DNA from: Streptosporangium canum
GTDB taxonomy: Bacteria > Actinomycetota > Actinomycetes > Streptosporangiales > Streptosporangiaceae
Direction of reading: 5' to 3'
DNA length: 64,000 bases
Assembly: GCF_900113865.1 (NCBI RefSeq)
Contig: NZ_FOQY01000021.1
Coordinates: forward strand, 62,001 to 126,000
In this document: in pieces, positions 36,406 to 44,268 of the stretch
Position numbering within the stretch: position 1 is the stretch's first letter
How the letters are laid out: every line of letters starts with the position of its first letter
Position numbers and translations under genes: made by a program
Notes under the pieces: generated by a model
Told to the model about the DNA's origin: nothing
The model's database searches: none
Seen by the model: the letters and a program-made list of their open reading frames with translations, nothing else

Positions 36406-36550
36406 GACTCCTTGTATACCTCTCCGGGGCGTTCCATGGCGGGAGGCCAGGGTGGACTCTAAGGGACATCCAAGGGTTCATCCGGATGGACCGGACGAAA
36501 GTTGATGACAAATATGGAAGGAAAAGCGGCGACGAAAGGGATGTCGGTTC

Positions 36551-37186
36551 ATGGCAGGCACAGTGACACCAGCGGCAGGCCCGTGGCACGGGGGCGTGCC
36601 GACGCCCGGTGCGAGGCCCGGACACGCCGACCTCAGGGTGAGCAACCAGGATCGGGAGCAGGTGGTCGAGCACGTCAAGGCCGCCTATGCCGAGGGGCGG
36701 TTCGACAAGCTCGAGTTCGACGACCGGCTGGAGCGGGCGATGACAGCCCGTGTGCACGGCGACCTCATGCCGATCATGCATGAGCTGTACGGCTCACACC
36801 CGGTCAGGCCGATGTCCTATCCGCCCGTGACCAGTCGGCCGATGCCGGGCCACCACCACAACGTCCGGGCGGAGACGGGCGGAGACCGCCTGGGCGCGAC
36901 GGCGGCGCATCTGCTCCCGCTGACCGGCCTGCTCGTGATCGGCCCGCTGATCATGCTGCTGGCCGCAGGCAAGACCTCGCCCTACATCCGTAAGCACGCG
37001 GTGGAGGCGCTCAACTTCCAGCTGACCCTGCTCGGGGCCACCGTGCTGCTGGCGATCACCTTCGTCGGCCTCGTGCTGATGCCGGTGCTCTGGCTCGGGG
37101 GCGCTGTCCTGTCCGTGGTCGGAGGCGTGGCGGCACTGGGCGAGGGTGACTTCCGCTACCCGTTCACACTGCGTCTGGTGAAGTAG
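36551..37186 (+). CDS. DUF1707 and DUF4870 domain membrane protein
   Basis: A 211-residue protein. The N-terminal DUF1707 (SHOCT-like) module is HADLRVSNQDREQVVEHVKAAYAEGRFDKLEFDDRL (read in two blocks: LRVSNQDREQVVEHVKAAYA, GRFDKLEFDDRLERAMTAR). The C-terminal part is a Tic20-like DUF4870 domain with three to four helices and the motif SPYIRKHAVEALNFQL. Both domains are actinobacterial and of unknown function. ATG 36551 is preceded by GATGTCGGTTC with a weak ribosome site; it could start slightly earlier. Confidence 0.88.
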   Translation: MAGTVTPAAGPWHGGVPTPGARPGHADLRVSNQDREQVVEHVKAAYAEGRFDKLEFDDRLERAMTARVHGDLMPIMHELYGSHPVRPMSYPPVTSRPMPGHHHNVRAETGGDRLGATAAHLLPLTGLLVIGPLIMLLAAGKTSPYIRKHAVEALNFQLTLLGATVLLAITFVGLVLMPVLWLGGAVLSVVGGVAALGEGDFRYPFTLRLVK

Positions 37187-37319
37187 GACCGGCGAGCCGG
37201 ACCGACGCACGACCGTGCCGTCCAGTGCCCGGCGGACGGGCCGGGGGTGGTGCTCTGTTCAGTGCCCGGTGTGCGGGCCCGGCCCGATGCGTGGGGCGAG
37301 GCCGGCCCCATAGGCCGGA

Positions 37320-38090
37320 TCAGGTGCCGAGAACCTCATACTTGACCCGCATGACTCCGGCGCCGGTGTTGCCGATGGCGGAGAAAGCGGCTCTGGACAG
37401 GTCGAGGCAGCGCCCGCCCACGTAGGGGCCACGGTCGTTGATCCGGACCGTTACCGACTCGCCGTTGGCGGGGTTGGTCACCCGGACCCTGCTGCCCATG
37501 GCGAGGGACTTGTGCGCGGCGGTCATCGCACGGGGGTTGAAGCGCTCACCGCTGGCTGTCATCTGCCCCTCGTCGTAGAAGGAGGCGCCACAGGTCCCGG
37601 TGGAGATCACCCGGACCTTCGGCTTGGAGACGGTCTTCGGCGTGCCGGCCTTCTCGCTCTTCGCCGCGCTCTCGGCCTTGGCGGCCGAGCTGTCGCGCGA
37701 TGTGCTCCCCGTCTTGGGGGTGGCCGCGTCACGCGGTGTGCTCTTGGCCTTGGGAGTGGCCGCGTCGCGTGGCGTGCTCTCCGTCTTGGGAGTGCCGTTC
37801 TCGGCGGCGGTGCTCGGCCCGGCCGTGGCGCCAGGAGTGGCGGATGGGCCGGTGGACGGGGTGGCGATCTCGTTGGCGGTGGCCTCCGCGTTCCCGGTCG
37901 CCGGTTTCTGGGAGGCGGAGGGACCGGGGACGGCCCCGGGGGTCGGGTCGCCGGACTGCCGCACACCGGCCAGACCGGCGGAGGCGGCCGTCTGCGAGGC
38001 GTCGCCACCGGAGATCGCCCAGGCGGTGGTCGATGCCGCGGCCACCACGGTGACGCCGGCGGCCAGCACGGTCAGGCGCCGCCTGCTCAT
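37320..38090 (-). CDS. RlpA-like double-psi beta-barrel cell-wall protein
   Basis: A 256-residue secreted protein, probably acting on peptidoglycan. A signal sequence (RRRLTVLAAGVTVVAAASTTAWA) is followed by a long Thr/Ala/Pro/Lys-rich linker with repeats of TPRDAATPK, and a C-terminal RlpA-like barrel: GTCGASFYDEGQMTASGERFNP, LAMGSRVRVTNPANGESVTVRINDRGPY, RCLDLSRAAFSAIG. ATG 38090 starts the signal; an upstream TTG at 38147 is possible. RlpA in E. coli and Pseudomonas is a lytic transglycosylase or septal protein. A Crp-like site lies about 225 bases upstream. Confidence 0.86.
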   Translation of the reverse strand: MSRRRLTVLAAGVTVVAAASTTAWAISGGDASQTAASAGLAGVRQSGDPTPGAVPGPSASQKPATGNAEATANEIATPSTGPSATPGATAGPSTAAENGTPKTESTPRDAATPKAKSTPRDAATPKTGSTSRDSSAAKAESAAKSEKAGTPKTVSKPKVRVISTGTCGASFYDEGQMTASGERFNPRAMTAAHKSLAMGSRVRVTNPANGESVTVRINDRGPYVGGRCLDLSRAAFSAIGNTGAGVMRVKYEVLGT

Positions 38091-38683
38091 CAGCGATCTC
38101 TTCGAGGATGACTTGTCGGAGGACGGGGTGGAGGAGTGCAAGCCCAAAGGAAACCACGGTCCAAAATCGGGGGAAGGACACGGGAGGCCGTACGGGGCAG
38201 GGGAGAGGGGGATGCACGCCGGCCGGTCCCGATGGCGGGGTACAGGGGTGTCTCCCGCGTAATGCGGTTGACCATATGCGACAAACAGGTAGTAAAGGCA
38301 AGTTAATGTCGCAATGGTGACTTATGTCACTTTGATCAAGGAACTGTGCCAAGCTGATATGGATCTGCCCAGCTCAGATCATGGGCCGGGCCGGATCCCA
38401 TCCGATCCATGACCTCCGGACACACGGAATCGCGGGCGCATGTGCTGGTCCATGAGGGAGCCCTGAGACGGTGGCGAGCCGTCCTGCGAGGGATAGACAG
38501 GGTGTTCTGTGAGGGGGAGGGCGCGGCTCTGCAGGAGTGGGGCTGGTCGGTTCAGCGGGGGAAGGGCGGTCCGCAGAGGGGGCGGACGTTCTGTACCGGG
38601 GAAGGGAGCGCTCTGCAGGGGAGGGGCCGGTTGGTTCTGTACCAGAGGAGGGGGCCGCAGGGGGGCACGGAGGTGGATCCGGT
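38091..38683. other. Long leader/intergenic region between RlpA-like gene and ligase
   Basis: About 590 bases. The left half is the RlpA-like leader with a Crp-like palindrome; I looked for a c-di-AMP riboswitch and did not find its conserved core. The right half (38480-38680) is purine-rich with imperfect repeats of GCTCTGCAGGRGWGGGGC and TTCTGTACC. No frame has convincing coding bias. Confidence 0.5.
38317..38330. promoter_or_regulatory. Crp/GlxR-like site upstream of the RlpA-like gene
   Basis: GTGACTTATGTCAC is a perfect palindrome that fits the Crp core GTGA-N6-TCAC. Crp-family regulators of actinobacteria are known to control wall hydrolase and resuscitation genes, which fits the target. 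The site lies in a local AT-rich stretch likely to hold the promoter. Confidence 0.6.
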
Positions 38684-40210
38684 TTAAAGCATGAGGGAGC
38701 GCACCATTTCCACGGTGTCGGCCTGGTCGGCGTTCTTGTCGGGGCGGTAGCGGATCACCCGGGCGAAGCGGAGTGCCATGCCGCCGGGGTAACGGGTGGA
38801 CTGCTGGACTCCGTCGAACGCGATCTCGACGACGAGCTCGGGGCGGACGACGACCGTCCAGCCGTCGGTGGGCCCCTCGGTGATTTCGAGGAAGCGCTCG
38901 GTCTGCCAGGCGAGCACCTCGTCGGTCAGGCCCTTGAAGGTCTTGCCGAGCATGACGAACCCGCCGGTCTGCGGGTCGCGGGCGCCCAGGTGAAGGTTGG
39001 AGAGCCTGCCCTCGCGGCGGCCGCTGCCCCACTCGGCGGCGAGGACGACCAGGTCGAGCGTGTGCCGCGGCTTCACCTTGATCCAACCGGCGCCGCGCCG
39101 CCCGGCGGCGTAAGGCGTCTGCAGCGACTTGACGACCACGCCTTCGTGACCGGCCCTGACAACGTCCTTGAAGAACGCCTCGCCGCTCGCGGCGTCACCG
39201 GTGACCAGACGGGGGGTCACCAGCTCCGAGGGCACGGCCGCGGCCAGCGCGGCGTGGCGCACCTCGCCCGGCAGGTCGAGCAGGTCGGCGCCGTTCACCC
39301 GCAGGGCGTCGAAGAAGAAGACGCGTAGCGGGGTCCTCTCGCGCACCCGGGTCACGTCGATGCGGCTGGACACGCGGCCGGAGGTGATCTGGAAGGGCTC
39401 GGGACGGCCGTCGGGGCGCAGCGCGATGACCTCGCCGTCCAGGACGAGGTCCTGGGAGGGCAGGGCGCGGACCGCCTCGACCAGCTCGGGCACCTGGGCG
39501 GTGATGTCGTCGAGGGTCCGGGTGAAGACGCGCACCGTGTCGCCGGAGCGGTGAGCCTGGACCCGCACACCGTCGAGCTTCCACTCGATCGCGGCCGGCC
39601 CACCGAGCTTGCCCAGGGCGGCTGTGACAGAGGTGGCGCTCTGCGCGAGCATCGGCGACACCGGCCGGCCGACCTCCAGATGGAAGGCCCGCAACGCGTC
39701 GACCCCGCCGCTCAGCGCGGCGGCGCCGACGGCCGGCAGCCAGCCGCGGAGGGTCAGTGCCCGCCGTACTTCGACCGTCGGCACTGCGGACGCCTTCGCG
39801 ATGGCCTCGATCATCACCCCGTCCAGCGCGCCCTGCCGGAGCTCGCTGCGGAGCAGCCGGGACAGGAAGGTCTGCTCCTGGCGGGTGAGCGCGGCGAACA
39901 GCTCGATGATCAGGGCCTTGCGCGCGGCCTGGGAACCGGGGCCCGCCTGGGCCTTGATGCGGTCGAGGAAGTCGTTGACCTGGCGCAGGGTGGCGGTGGC
40001 GGCCAGGCGCGGGTCGGGCGGATCCTGCAGGCCGGCCCAGCCCACGCCGATGTGGCGCTGCGGCAGCTCGCCGGAGAGATAGGAGATGGCGATCTCCGCC
40101 TCGTCCGGATCGACCCGGCCGAGCAGCTCCGCGAGATGGCCGACCTTCGCCAGTCTGGCGGAGTCGGCGGTCACGGCTGCGGAGGTGCGCGCAAGGTCGA
40201 TCAACAACAC
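38684..40210 (-). CDS. ATP-dependent DNA ligase (LigB/LigD-independent type)
   Basis: A 508-residue ligase that seals nicks using ATP, accessory to the NAD-dependent replicative ligase. The N-terminal DNA-binding region begins LLIDLARTSAAVTADSAR; the adenylation motif I EWKLDGVRVQAH carries the nucleotidyl Lys, with motif III LVLDGEVIAL, motif IV HEGVVVKSL and motif V AGWIKVKPRHTLDLVV. The start GTG 40210 gives the family's normal N-terminus. The same frame stays open upstream through the 42-bp repeats, which would add 98 spurious residues. Actinomycete homologues are involved in repair. Confidence 0.93.
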   Translation of the reverse strand: MLLIDLARTSAAVTADSARLAKVGHLAELLGRVDPDEAEIAISYLSGELPQRHIGVGWAGLQDPPDPRLAATATLRQVNDFLDRIKAQAGPGSQAARKALIIELFAALTRQEQTFLSRLLRSELRQGALDGVMIEAIAKASAVPTVEVRRALTLRGWLPAVGAAALSGGVDALRAFHLEVGRPVSPMLAQSATSVTAALGKLGGPAAIEWKLDGVRVQAHRSGDTVRVFTRTLDDITAQVPELVEAVRALPSQDLVLDGEVIALRPDGRPEPFQITSGRVSSRIDVTRVRERTPLRVFFFDALRVNGADLLDLPGEVRHAALAAAVPSELVTPRLVTGDAASGEAFFKDVVRAGHEGVVVKSLQTPYAAGRRGAGWIKVKPRHTLDLVVLAAEWGSGRREGRLSNLHLGARDPQTGGFVMLGKTFKGLTDEVLAWQTERFLEITEGPTDGWTVVVRPELVVEIAFDGVQQSTRYPGGMALRFARVIRYRPDKNADQADTVEMVRSLML

Positions 40211-40270
40211 AAGGCTCAGCCTAAGAGCTGGGGGTGACATTCCGGGAGAGCGGACCCCGCTTTTCGGAGC

Positions 40271-40480
40271 GATCCGGTTCCGGGGAGTGGGCTGCCCGAT
40301 GGTGGTCGGGGTGATCCGGTTCCGGGGAGTGGGCTGCCCGATGGTGGTCGGGGTGATCCGGTTCCGGGGAGTGGGCTGCCCGATGGTGGTCGGGGTGATC
40401 CGGTTCCGGGGAGTGGGCTGCCCGATGGTGGTCGGGGTGATCCGGTTCCGGGGAGTGGGCTGCCCGATGGTGGTCGGGGT
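40271..40480. repeat. Tandem array of five 42-bp repeats
   Basis: Five identical head-to-tail copies of a 42-bp unit start at 40271, 40313, 40355, 40397 and 40439 (GATCCGGTTCCGGGGAGTGG ... GGTGGTCGGGGT), with a decayed sixth at 40481. Three short GGGAYGGGCCACCCTATG repeats follow to about 40550. The array separates the ligase gene from the FKBP gene. Because 42 is a multiple of three, the reading frames through it stay open as 14-residue repeats, but it is upstream of the ligase start. It is not a CRISPR array: there are no spacers. Confidence 0.93.
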
Positions 40481-40493
40481 GATCCGGCTCTGG

Positions 40494-40550
40494 GGATGGG
40501 CCACCCTATGTGGGATGGGCCACCCTATGCGGGACGGGCCACCCTATGGA
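40494..40550. repeat. Three 19-bp direct repeats
   Basis: Units of the form GGGATGGGCCACCCTATGY, GGGATGGGCCACCCTATGC, GGGACGGGCCACCCTATGG follow the 42-bp array. Each contains the palindrome GGGCCACCC-like core; the last copy forms the left arm of a terminator hairpin. Confidence 0.75.
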
Positions 40551-40563
40551 AGGGTGGCCCGTC
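40533..40563 (-). terminator. Strong hairpin terminator after the FKBP gene
   Basis: GACGGGCCACCCT (40533-40545) and AGGGTGGCCCGTC (40551-40563) form a perfect 13-bp stem with a 5-base loop, 10 bases past the FKBP stop. There is no U-run, as usual in this genome. It seems to have been made from the last unit of the 19-bp repeats. Confidence 0.75.
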
Positions 40564-40572
40564 ACCAGGACG

Positions 40573-40947
40573 TCAGCTGACGCCGAGCAGGTCCACGACG
40601 AAGATGAGCGTCTCGCCCGGCTTGATGCGGGCGCCCGCGCCGCGGCTGCCGTAGCCGAGGTGGGGCGGGATGGTGAGGCGACGACGGCCGCCGACCTTCA
40701 TGCCCGCGACACCCTGGTCCCAGCCCGCGATGACCTGGCCGCCGCCGAGCTGGAAGTCGAAGACGTCGCCGCGGTTCCACGAAGCGTCGAACTCCTCGCC
40801 GGTGGAGAAGGCGACGCCGACGTAGTGCACGCTGACCCGGTGACCCGGCTTGGCCTCCTGGCCGTCTCCCTCGACGATGTCGACGATCTGCAACTCCGCG
40901 GGCGCGTCGCCCTCCGGGAAGTCGATCTCCGGCTTCTCCAGTGCCAC
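40573..40947 (-). CDS. FKBP-type peptidyl-prolyl cis-trans isomerase
   Basis: A 124-residue single-domain FKBP that catalyses proline isomerisation in protein folding. The family sequence VSVHYVGVAFSTGEEFDASW, then FDFQLGGGQVIAGWDQGVAGMKVGGRRRLTIPPHLGYGSRGAG (read as blocks QVIAGWDQGVAGMKVGGRRR and LTIPPHLGYGSRGAG), ending IKPGETLIFVVDLLGV, covers the whole domain with the drug-binding residues. No signal peptide, so cytosolic. A terminator hairpin follows. Confidence 0.95.
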   Translation of the reverse strand: MALEKPEIDFPEGDAPAELQIVDIVEGDGQEAKPGHRVSVHYVGVAFSTGEEFDASWNRGDVFDFQLGGGQVIAGWDQGVAGMKVGGRRRLTIPPHLGYGSRGAGARIKPGETLIFVVDLLGVS

Positions 40948-41084
40948 GTGGTTCTCCTTGGTCGGATACGCGCCGGTCGATTTCCGGCCGGCCGGACGAC
41001 TCTACGGGGTCCGGCGGCCGTATGAGAGACAGAGGGACGTGACGGCCCCGGCGTCGTACTCTCAAGGAGATCCGTGGAGGTGGG

Positions 41085-41855
41085 ATGCGCAAGCCGTACA
41101 CCCCGGAGGAGATCCTCCTCACCGGGAAGGTCGCTGTCGTCACCGGGGCGGCCCGGGGGCTCGGGCGGGCGATCGCGGAGGCCATGCGGGAGTTCGGGGC
41201 GGAGCTGGCGCTGTGCGACCGGCATCCGATCGACGGGTTCGACACGCTCACCATGACCATGGACGTGCGGGATCCGGCCGCGCTGGAGGTGTTCGCCCAG
41301 GCGGTGCGGGAGCGGTTCGACCGGGTGGACGTGCTGGTCAACAATGCGGGCGGGACGTTTCACTCGGCCTTCGCCGAGACCTCCCCGCGAGGTGAGAGCG
41401 TGCTGATCGCGGAGAACTTCACGCAGGTGACCGCCATGATCAGACGTTTTCTGCCGTTGATGCCGCCGGGGGCGTCGATTGTCAACGTCACCTCCAGCGA
41501 GGCGCACCAGGCCGCGCCGGGGTTCGCGGTCTACGCGGCGATGAAGGCGGCCGTGGAGAGCCTGACCCGCTCGCTCGCGCTGGAGCTGGCCCCGCGCGGG
41601 ATCCGGGTCAACGCCATCGCGCCCGACGCGCTGCCCACCGGTGGTGAGGAGGGCGTGCGCGAGCGCATGCTGGCGGACCCGCTGCCCTTCGAGCCGGTAC
41701 GGCTGCCGCCGCTCGGCTGTCTGGGCGATCCGGCGGAGGCCGGAGCCGCCGCGGTGTTCCTGGCGAGTGAGATGGCTGGATTCGTCACCGGGACCACGCT
41801 GCACGTGGACGGCGGCATCCATGCCGCGGGTGGCTGGCGGCGCGCGGAGCCCTGA
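41085..41855 (+). CDS. Short-chain dehydrogenase/reductase
   Basis: A 256-residue SDR. The cofactor motif is TGAARGLGRAIAEAM near residues 20-34, NNAG occurs at VDVLVNNAGG, and the catalytic Ser-Tyr-Lys are in NVTSSEAHQ and YAAMK (AVYAAMKAAVESLTRSLA). The C-terminal part AGFVTGTTLHVDGG is standard for classical SDRs. Resembles 1,6-dihydroxycyclohexa-2,4-diene-1-carboxylate dehydrogenase-type enzymes, but the substrate is not settled. ATG 41085 follows GGAGGTGG. The stop is followed by a LacI-type operator (41871) of the next locus. Confidence 0.92.
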   Translation: MRKPYTPEEILLTGKVAVVTGAARGLGRAIAEAMREFGAELALCDRHPIDGFDTLTMTMDVRDPAALEVFAQAVRERFDRVDVLVNNAGGTFHSAFAETSPRGESVLIAENFTQVTAMIRRFLPLMPPGASIVNVTSSEAHQAAPGFAVYAAMKAAVESLTRSLALELAPRGIRVNAIAPDALPTGGEEGVRERMLADPLPFEPVRLPPLGCLGDPAEAGAAAVFLASEMAGFVTGTTLHVDGGIHAAGGWRRAEP

Positions 41856-41870
41856 CGGAGAAACGTGGGG

Positions 41871-41878
41871 GAGCGCTC
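41871..41878. promoter_or_regulatory. LacI-type operator core (partial)
   Basis: GGGGGAGCGCTCTCTG contains the core GAGCGCTC with an extended 3' arm. It matches the operators at 42134, 45676 and 45790. It lies 16 bases past the SDR stop. Confidence 0.5.
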
Positions 41879-42150
41879 TCTGAAATAGAGATCGACCGGA
41901 GCTGCCGGGGCCCGGCTCCGGTGCCGTGAGATATGACCGCCACGCGATGTCAAAGTGGCCTACCTTTGGTGAGAGTGCTCCATCGATCTTGCGAAGAGGT
42001 CATCTCGCCTCATTTGACCTGTGGAAATGTGTATCTATTTCGGAGGGAGCTCTCCTTTCCCGTGTCGGCGGGTAACGGCGATTGTTGTCCGAGAGGTCGT
42101 TGACACGTGACTCCGGTGGCGTCAATCCCCGCAGGGAGCGCTCTCTTCAT
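41879..42150. other. Promoter region of the first LacI gene
   Basis: About 270 AT-richer bases with no gene. It contains degenerate operator-like palindromes (GAGAGTGCTCC near 41970 and GGGAGCTCTCC near 42044) besides the good site at 42134-42145. Confidence 0.45.
42134..42145. promoter_or_regulatory. LacI-type operator
   Basis: GGGAGCGCTCTC, near-palindromic with core GAGCGCTC, resembling the CebR-type consensus TGGGAGCGCTCCCA. It precedes the GH1 ghost and first lacI gene. Confidence 0.65.
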
Positions 42151-42158
42151 GATCATTT

Positions 42159-42291
42159 ATGAGGTTCCTGGGCGGGGAGCGGCGTAGATTCGGCATCGTG
42201 CACGTCGACTCCGCCACCCAGCGGCGCCCGCTCAAGGACGGCGCGCTGTGGTATCGCGAGGTCATCAAGCGGAACGGACTGCGGGAGAACC
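42159..42291 (+). pseudogene. 3' ghost of a GH1 beta-glucosidase gene
   Basis: In the frame leading into the lacI gene the codons read RRFGIVHVDSATQRRPLKDG, ALWYREVIKRNGL, which aligns with the C-terminus of the intact GH1 enzyme at 44265-45644 (KRFGVVHVDYATQNRTPKDS, ALWYRDVVRRNGL). The rest of the glucosidase is gone. The intact copy is likewise followed directly by a lacI gene, so this is the scar of a duplicated GH1-lacI module. The stop codon has been lost, leaving the ghost in frame with lacI. Confidence 0.9.
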
Positions 42292-42293
42292 AG

Positions 42294-43286
42294 ATGAGAC
42301 GACCCACCTTGGAGGCGGTCGCCGCCCGTGCCGGGGTGTCCCGGTCGACCGTCTCCCGGGTGGTGAACGGCCAGACCACGGTGACCCCGGACATCCGCGA
42401 CGTGGTGATGCGGGCGGTGAACGAGCTGGGCTACGTCCCCAACGGGGCGGCACGCAACCTGGTCACCCAGCGGACCAACTCGGTCGCGCTGGTCGTCTCG
42501 GAACCCCCGAACCGGGTCTTCTCCGACGACCCGATGTTCTCCACCGTGATCCGCTCGGCCGGCATCGAGCTGGAGGCCGTCAACATGCAGGTCGTGCTGT
42601 TGCTGGCCGGGTCGCCGGAGAGTCACGCCCGCGTGGAGACCTATGTCGCCGGCGGCCACGTGGACGGTGTCATGCTCGTGTCGAGTCACGGCGCCGACCC
42701 GCTGCCCGTCGCGCTCACCCGGCTGCGCGTCCCGGTCGTCTCCTACGGCAGGCCGGCGGTGCCGGTCGCCATGCCGTACGTGGACAGCGACAACGTGGGC
42801 GGCGCCGCCGCCGTGCGGCACCTGCTGGCGCGGGGGAGACGGCGGATCGCGACCATCGCCGGGCCGCTGGACATGATCGGCGGCCAGGACCGGCTGGCCG
42901 GCTACCGCGACGTGCTCCGCGACTCCGACCGCCGCTCCATCATCGCGGTCGGCGACTTCACCCGGGAGTCCGGCGCGGTCGCGATGCGCCAGCTCCTGGC
43001 CGACGACCCCGACCTGGACGCGGTGTTCGCCGCCAACGACCTGATGGCGATCGGCGCCATGCACGCGCTGCGCCAGGCGGGCCGCCGCATCCCCGACGAC
43101 GTCGCCGTCGTCGGCTATGACGACATCGAGGCCGCCCGCTACACCGACCCGCCGCTCACGACCATCCACAACCCGCACGCGGAGCAGGCCGCCGCCATGG
43201 TCCGCCTGCTGCTCGGCCTCCTGGCGGACGGCTCCGCCGACCCGTCGATCGTGTCCACCGAGCTCGTCGTCAGGACCTCCTCGTAG
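42294..43286 (+). CDS. LacI-family transcriptional regulator (copy 1)
   Basis: A 330-residue LacI/PurR-type repressor. The DNA-binding part RRPTLEAVAARAGVSRSTVSRVVNG is at residues 2-26, with the hinge helix in NGAARNLVTQRT; the sugar-binding Peripla_BP domain covers the rest (ends with EQAAAMVRLLLGLLADG). ATG 42294 is preceded by GGGAGA; the longer open frame upstream is a GH1 ghost. It is closely similar to the convergent copy at 43270-44268, overlapping it tail to tail by 17 bases. Likely represses glucoside uptake genes through GAGAGCGCTCTC sites. Confidence 0.92.
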   Translation: MRRPTLEAVAARAGVSRSTVSRVVNGQTTVTPDIRDVVMRAVNELGYVPNGAARNLVTQRTNSVALVVSEPPNRVFSDDPMFSTVIRSAGIELEAVNMQVVLLLAGSPESHARVETYVAGGHVDGVMLVSSHGADPLPVALTRLRVPVVSYGRPAVPVAMPYVDSDNVGGAAAVRHLLARGRRRIATIAGPLDMIGGQDRLAGYRDVLRDSDRRSIIAVGDFTRESGAVAMRQLLADDPDLDAVFAANDLMAIGAMHALRQAGRRIPDDVAVVGYDDIEAARYTDPPLTTIHNPHAEQAAAMVRLLLGLLADGSADPSIVSTELVVRTSS

Positions 43287-44268
43287 ACTCCCGCACCACC
43301 AGCTCGGTGGGGAGCACCACCGGCGCCCTGTCCTCCGGGTCGAGCACCATGCGCGCCAGCCGCCGCCCCATCTCCACGGTCGGCTGCCGGACGGTGGTCA
43401 GCGGAGGCTCGGCGTAGGCCGCGGCGGGGATGTCGTCGAAGCCGACGACGGCGACGTCGCCGGGGACCGCCCGGCCCGCCCGGCCCAGCGTCCGCAGCGC
43501 GCCCAGCGCCATCAGGTCGTTGGCCACGAACACCGCGTCCAGGTCGGGGTCGTCGGCCAGGAGCTGGCGCATCGCGATCGCGCCGGACTCCCGGGTGAAG
43601 TCGCCGACCGCGACGATGGAGCGGTGGTCGGAGTCGCGCAGGACGTCGCGGTAGCCGGCCAGCCGGTCGATCCCGGCGATCATGTCCTGCGGCCCGGCGA
43701 TGGTCGCGATCCGGCGGCGGCCCCGCTCCACCAGGTGCCGGACCGCCCGCTCGGCGCCGCCGGCGTTGTCCATGTCCACGTACCGCAGGTCGCCGGGCAC
43801 GCTGGGCCGGCCGCCGCAGACCACCGGGACGCCCCGCCGGGTCAGGATCCCCGGCAGCGGGTCGGTCCCGTGCATCGAGGCGACGATCACGCCGTCCACG
43901 TGCCCGTTGGTGGCGTAGCGCTCGACCCGCTGGTAGCTCCCGTCCGGGCCGGTGAGCATCAGCACGAGCTGCTTGTCGGCCTCCTCGATCTCCAGGCTGA
44001 CCCCCCGGATGATCCCGGCGAAGGTCGGGTCGTCGGAGAAGACCCGTGTCGCGGGTTCGGGGAAGACCAGGGCGATCGAGTCGGCCCGCTGGGTGACCAG
44101 GCTCCGCGCGGCCTGGTTGGGGACGTAACCCAGCTCCTCCACGGCGCGGTTGACCGCCTCGCGGATCCGCGGAGCCACCCGGGTGGAGCCGTTGACCACC
44201 CGTGAGGCGGTCGCCCGGGACACTCCCGCCCGGGCGGCCACCTTCTCCAGCGTCGGCCGGGCTCTCAC
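43270..44268 (-). CDS. LacI-family transcriptional regulator (copy 2)
   Basis: A 332-residue LacI repressor, sister of copy 1, with HTH RARPTLEKVAARAGVSRATASRVVNG at the N-terminus and an effector domain sharing blocks such as RRRIATIAGPQDMIAG, DRLAGYRDVLRDSDHRS and AMRQLLADDPDLDAVF. GTG 44268 overlaps the GH1 stop by four bases (GTGA), so it is translated with the glucosidase. It lies convergent to copy 1, with 17 bases of overlap. Divergence at ligand-contact positions suggests a different inducer or sub-role. Confidence 0.93.
   Translation of the reverse strand: MRARPTLEKVAARAGVSRATASRVVNGSTRVAPRIREAVNRAVEELGYVPNQAARSLVTQRADSIALVFPEPATRVFSDDPTFAGIIRGVSLEIEEADKQLVLMLTGPDGSYQRVERYATNGHVDGVIVASMHGTDPLPGILTRRGVPVVCGGRPSVPGDLRYVDMDNAGGAERAVRHLVERGRRRIATIAGPQDMIAGIDRLAGYRDVLRDSDHRSIVAVGDFTRESGAIAMRQLLADDPDLDAVFVANDLMALGALRTLGRAGRAVPGDVAVVGFDDIPAAAYAEPPLTTVRQPTVEMGRRLARMVLDPEDRAPVVLPTELVVRESTRRS

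Noticed and set aside
38091-38316. c-di-AMP (ydaO-type) riboswitch before the RlpA-like gene
   Set aside because: Such genes often carry one in actinomycetes, so I read the minus-strand leader for the conserved core. I could not find the matching blocks, so I left it as an unstructured leader with a Crp-like site.
40271-40480. 42-bp array as a CRISPR locus
   Set aside because: The copies are head to tail with no spacers, and no cas gene is in the window.
40211-40504. Ligase N-terminal extension through the tandem repeats
   Set aside because: The first 98 residues are only the repeat translation; the family N-terminus begins at GTG 40210.
42159-42293. Extended N-terminus for LacI copy 1
   Set aside because: These codons align with a GH1 C-terminus, and a good ribosome site precedes ATG 42294.
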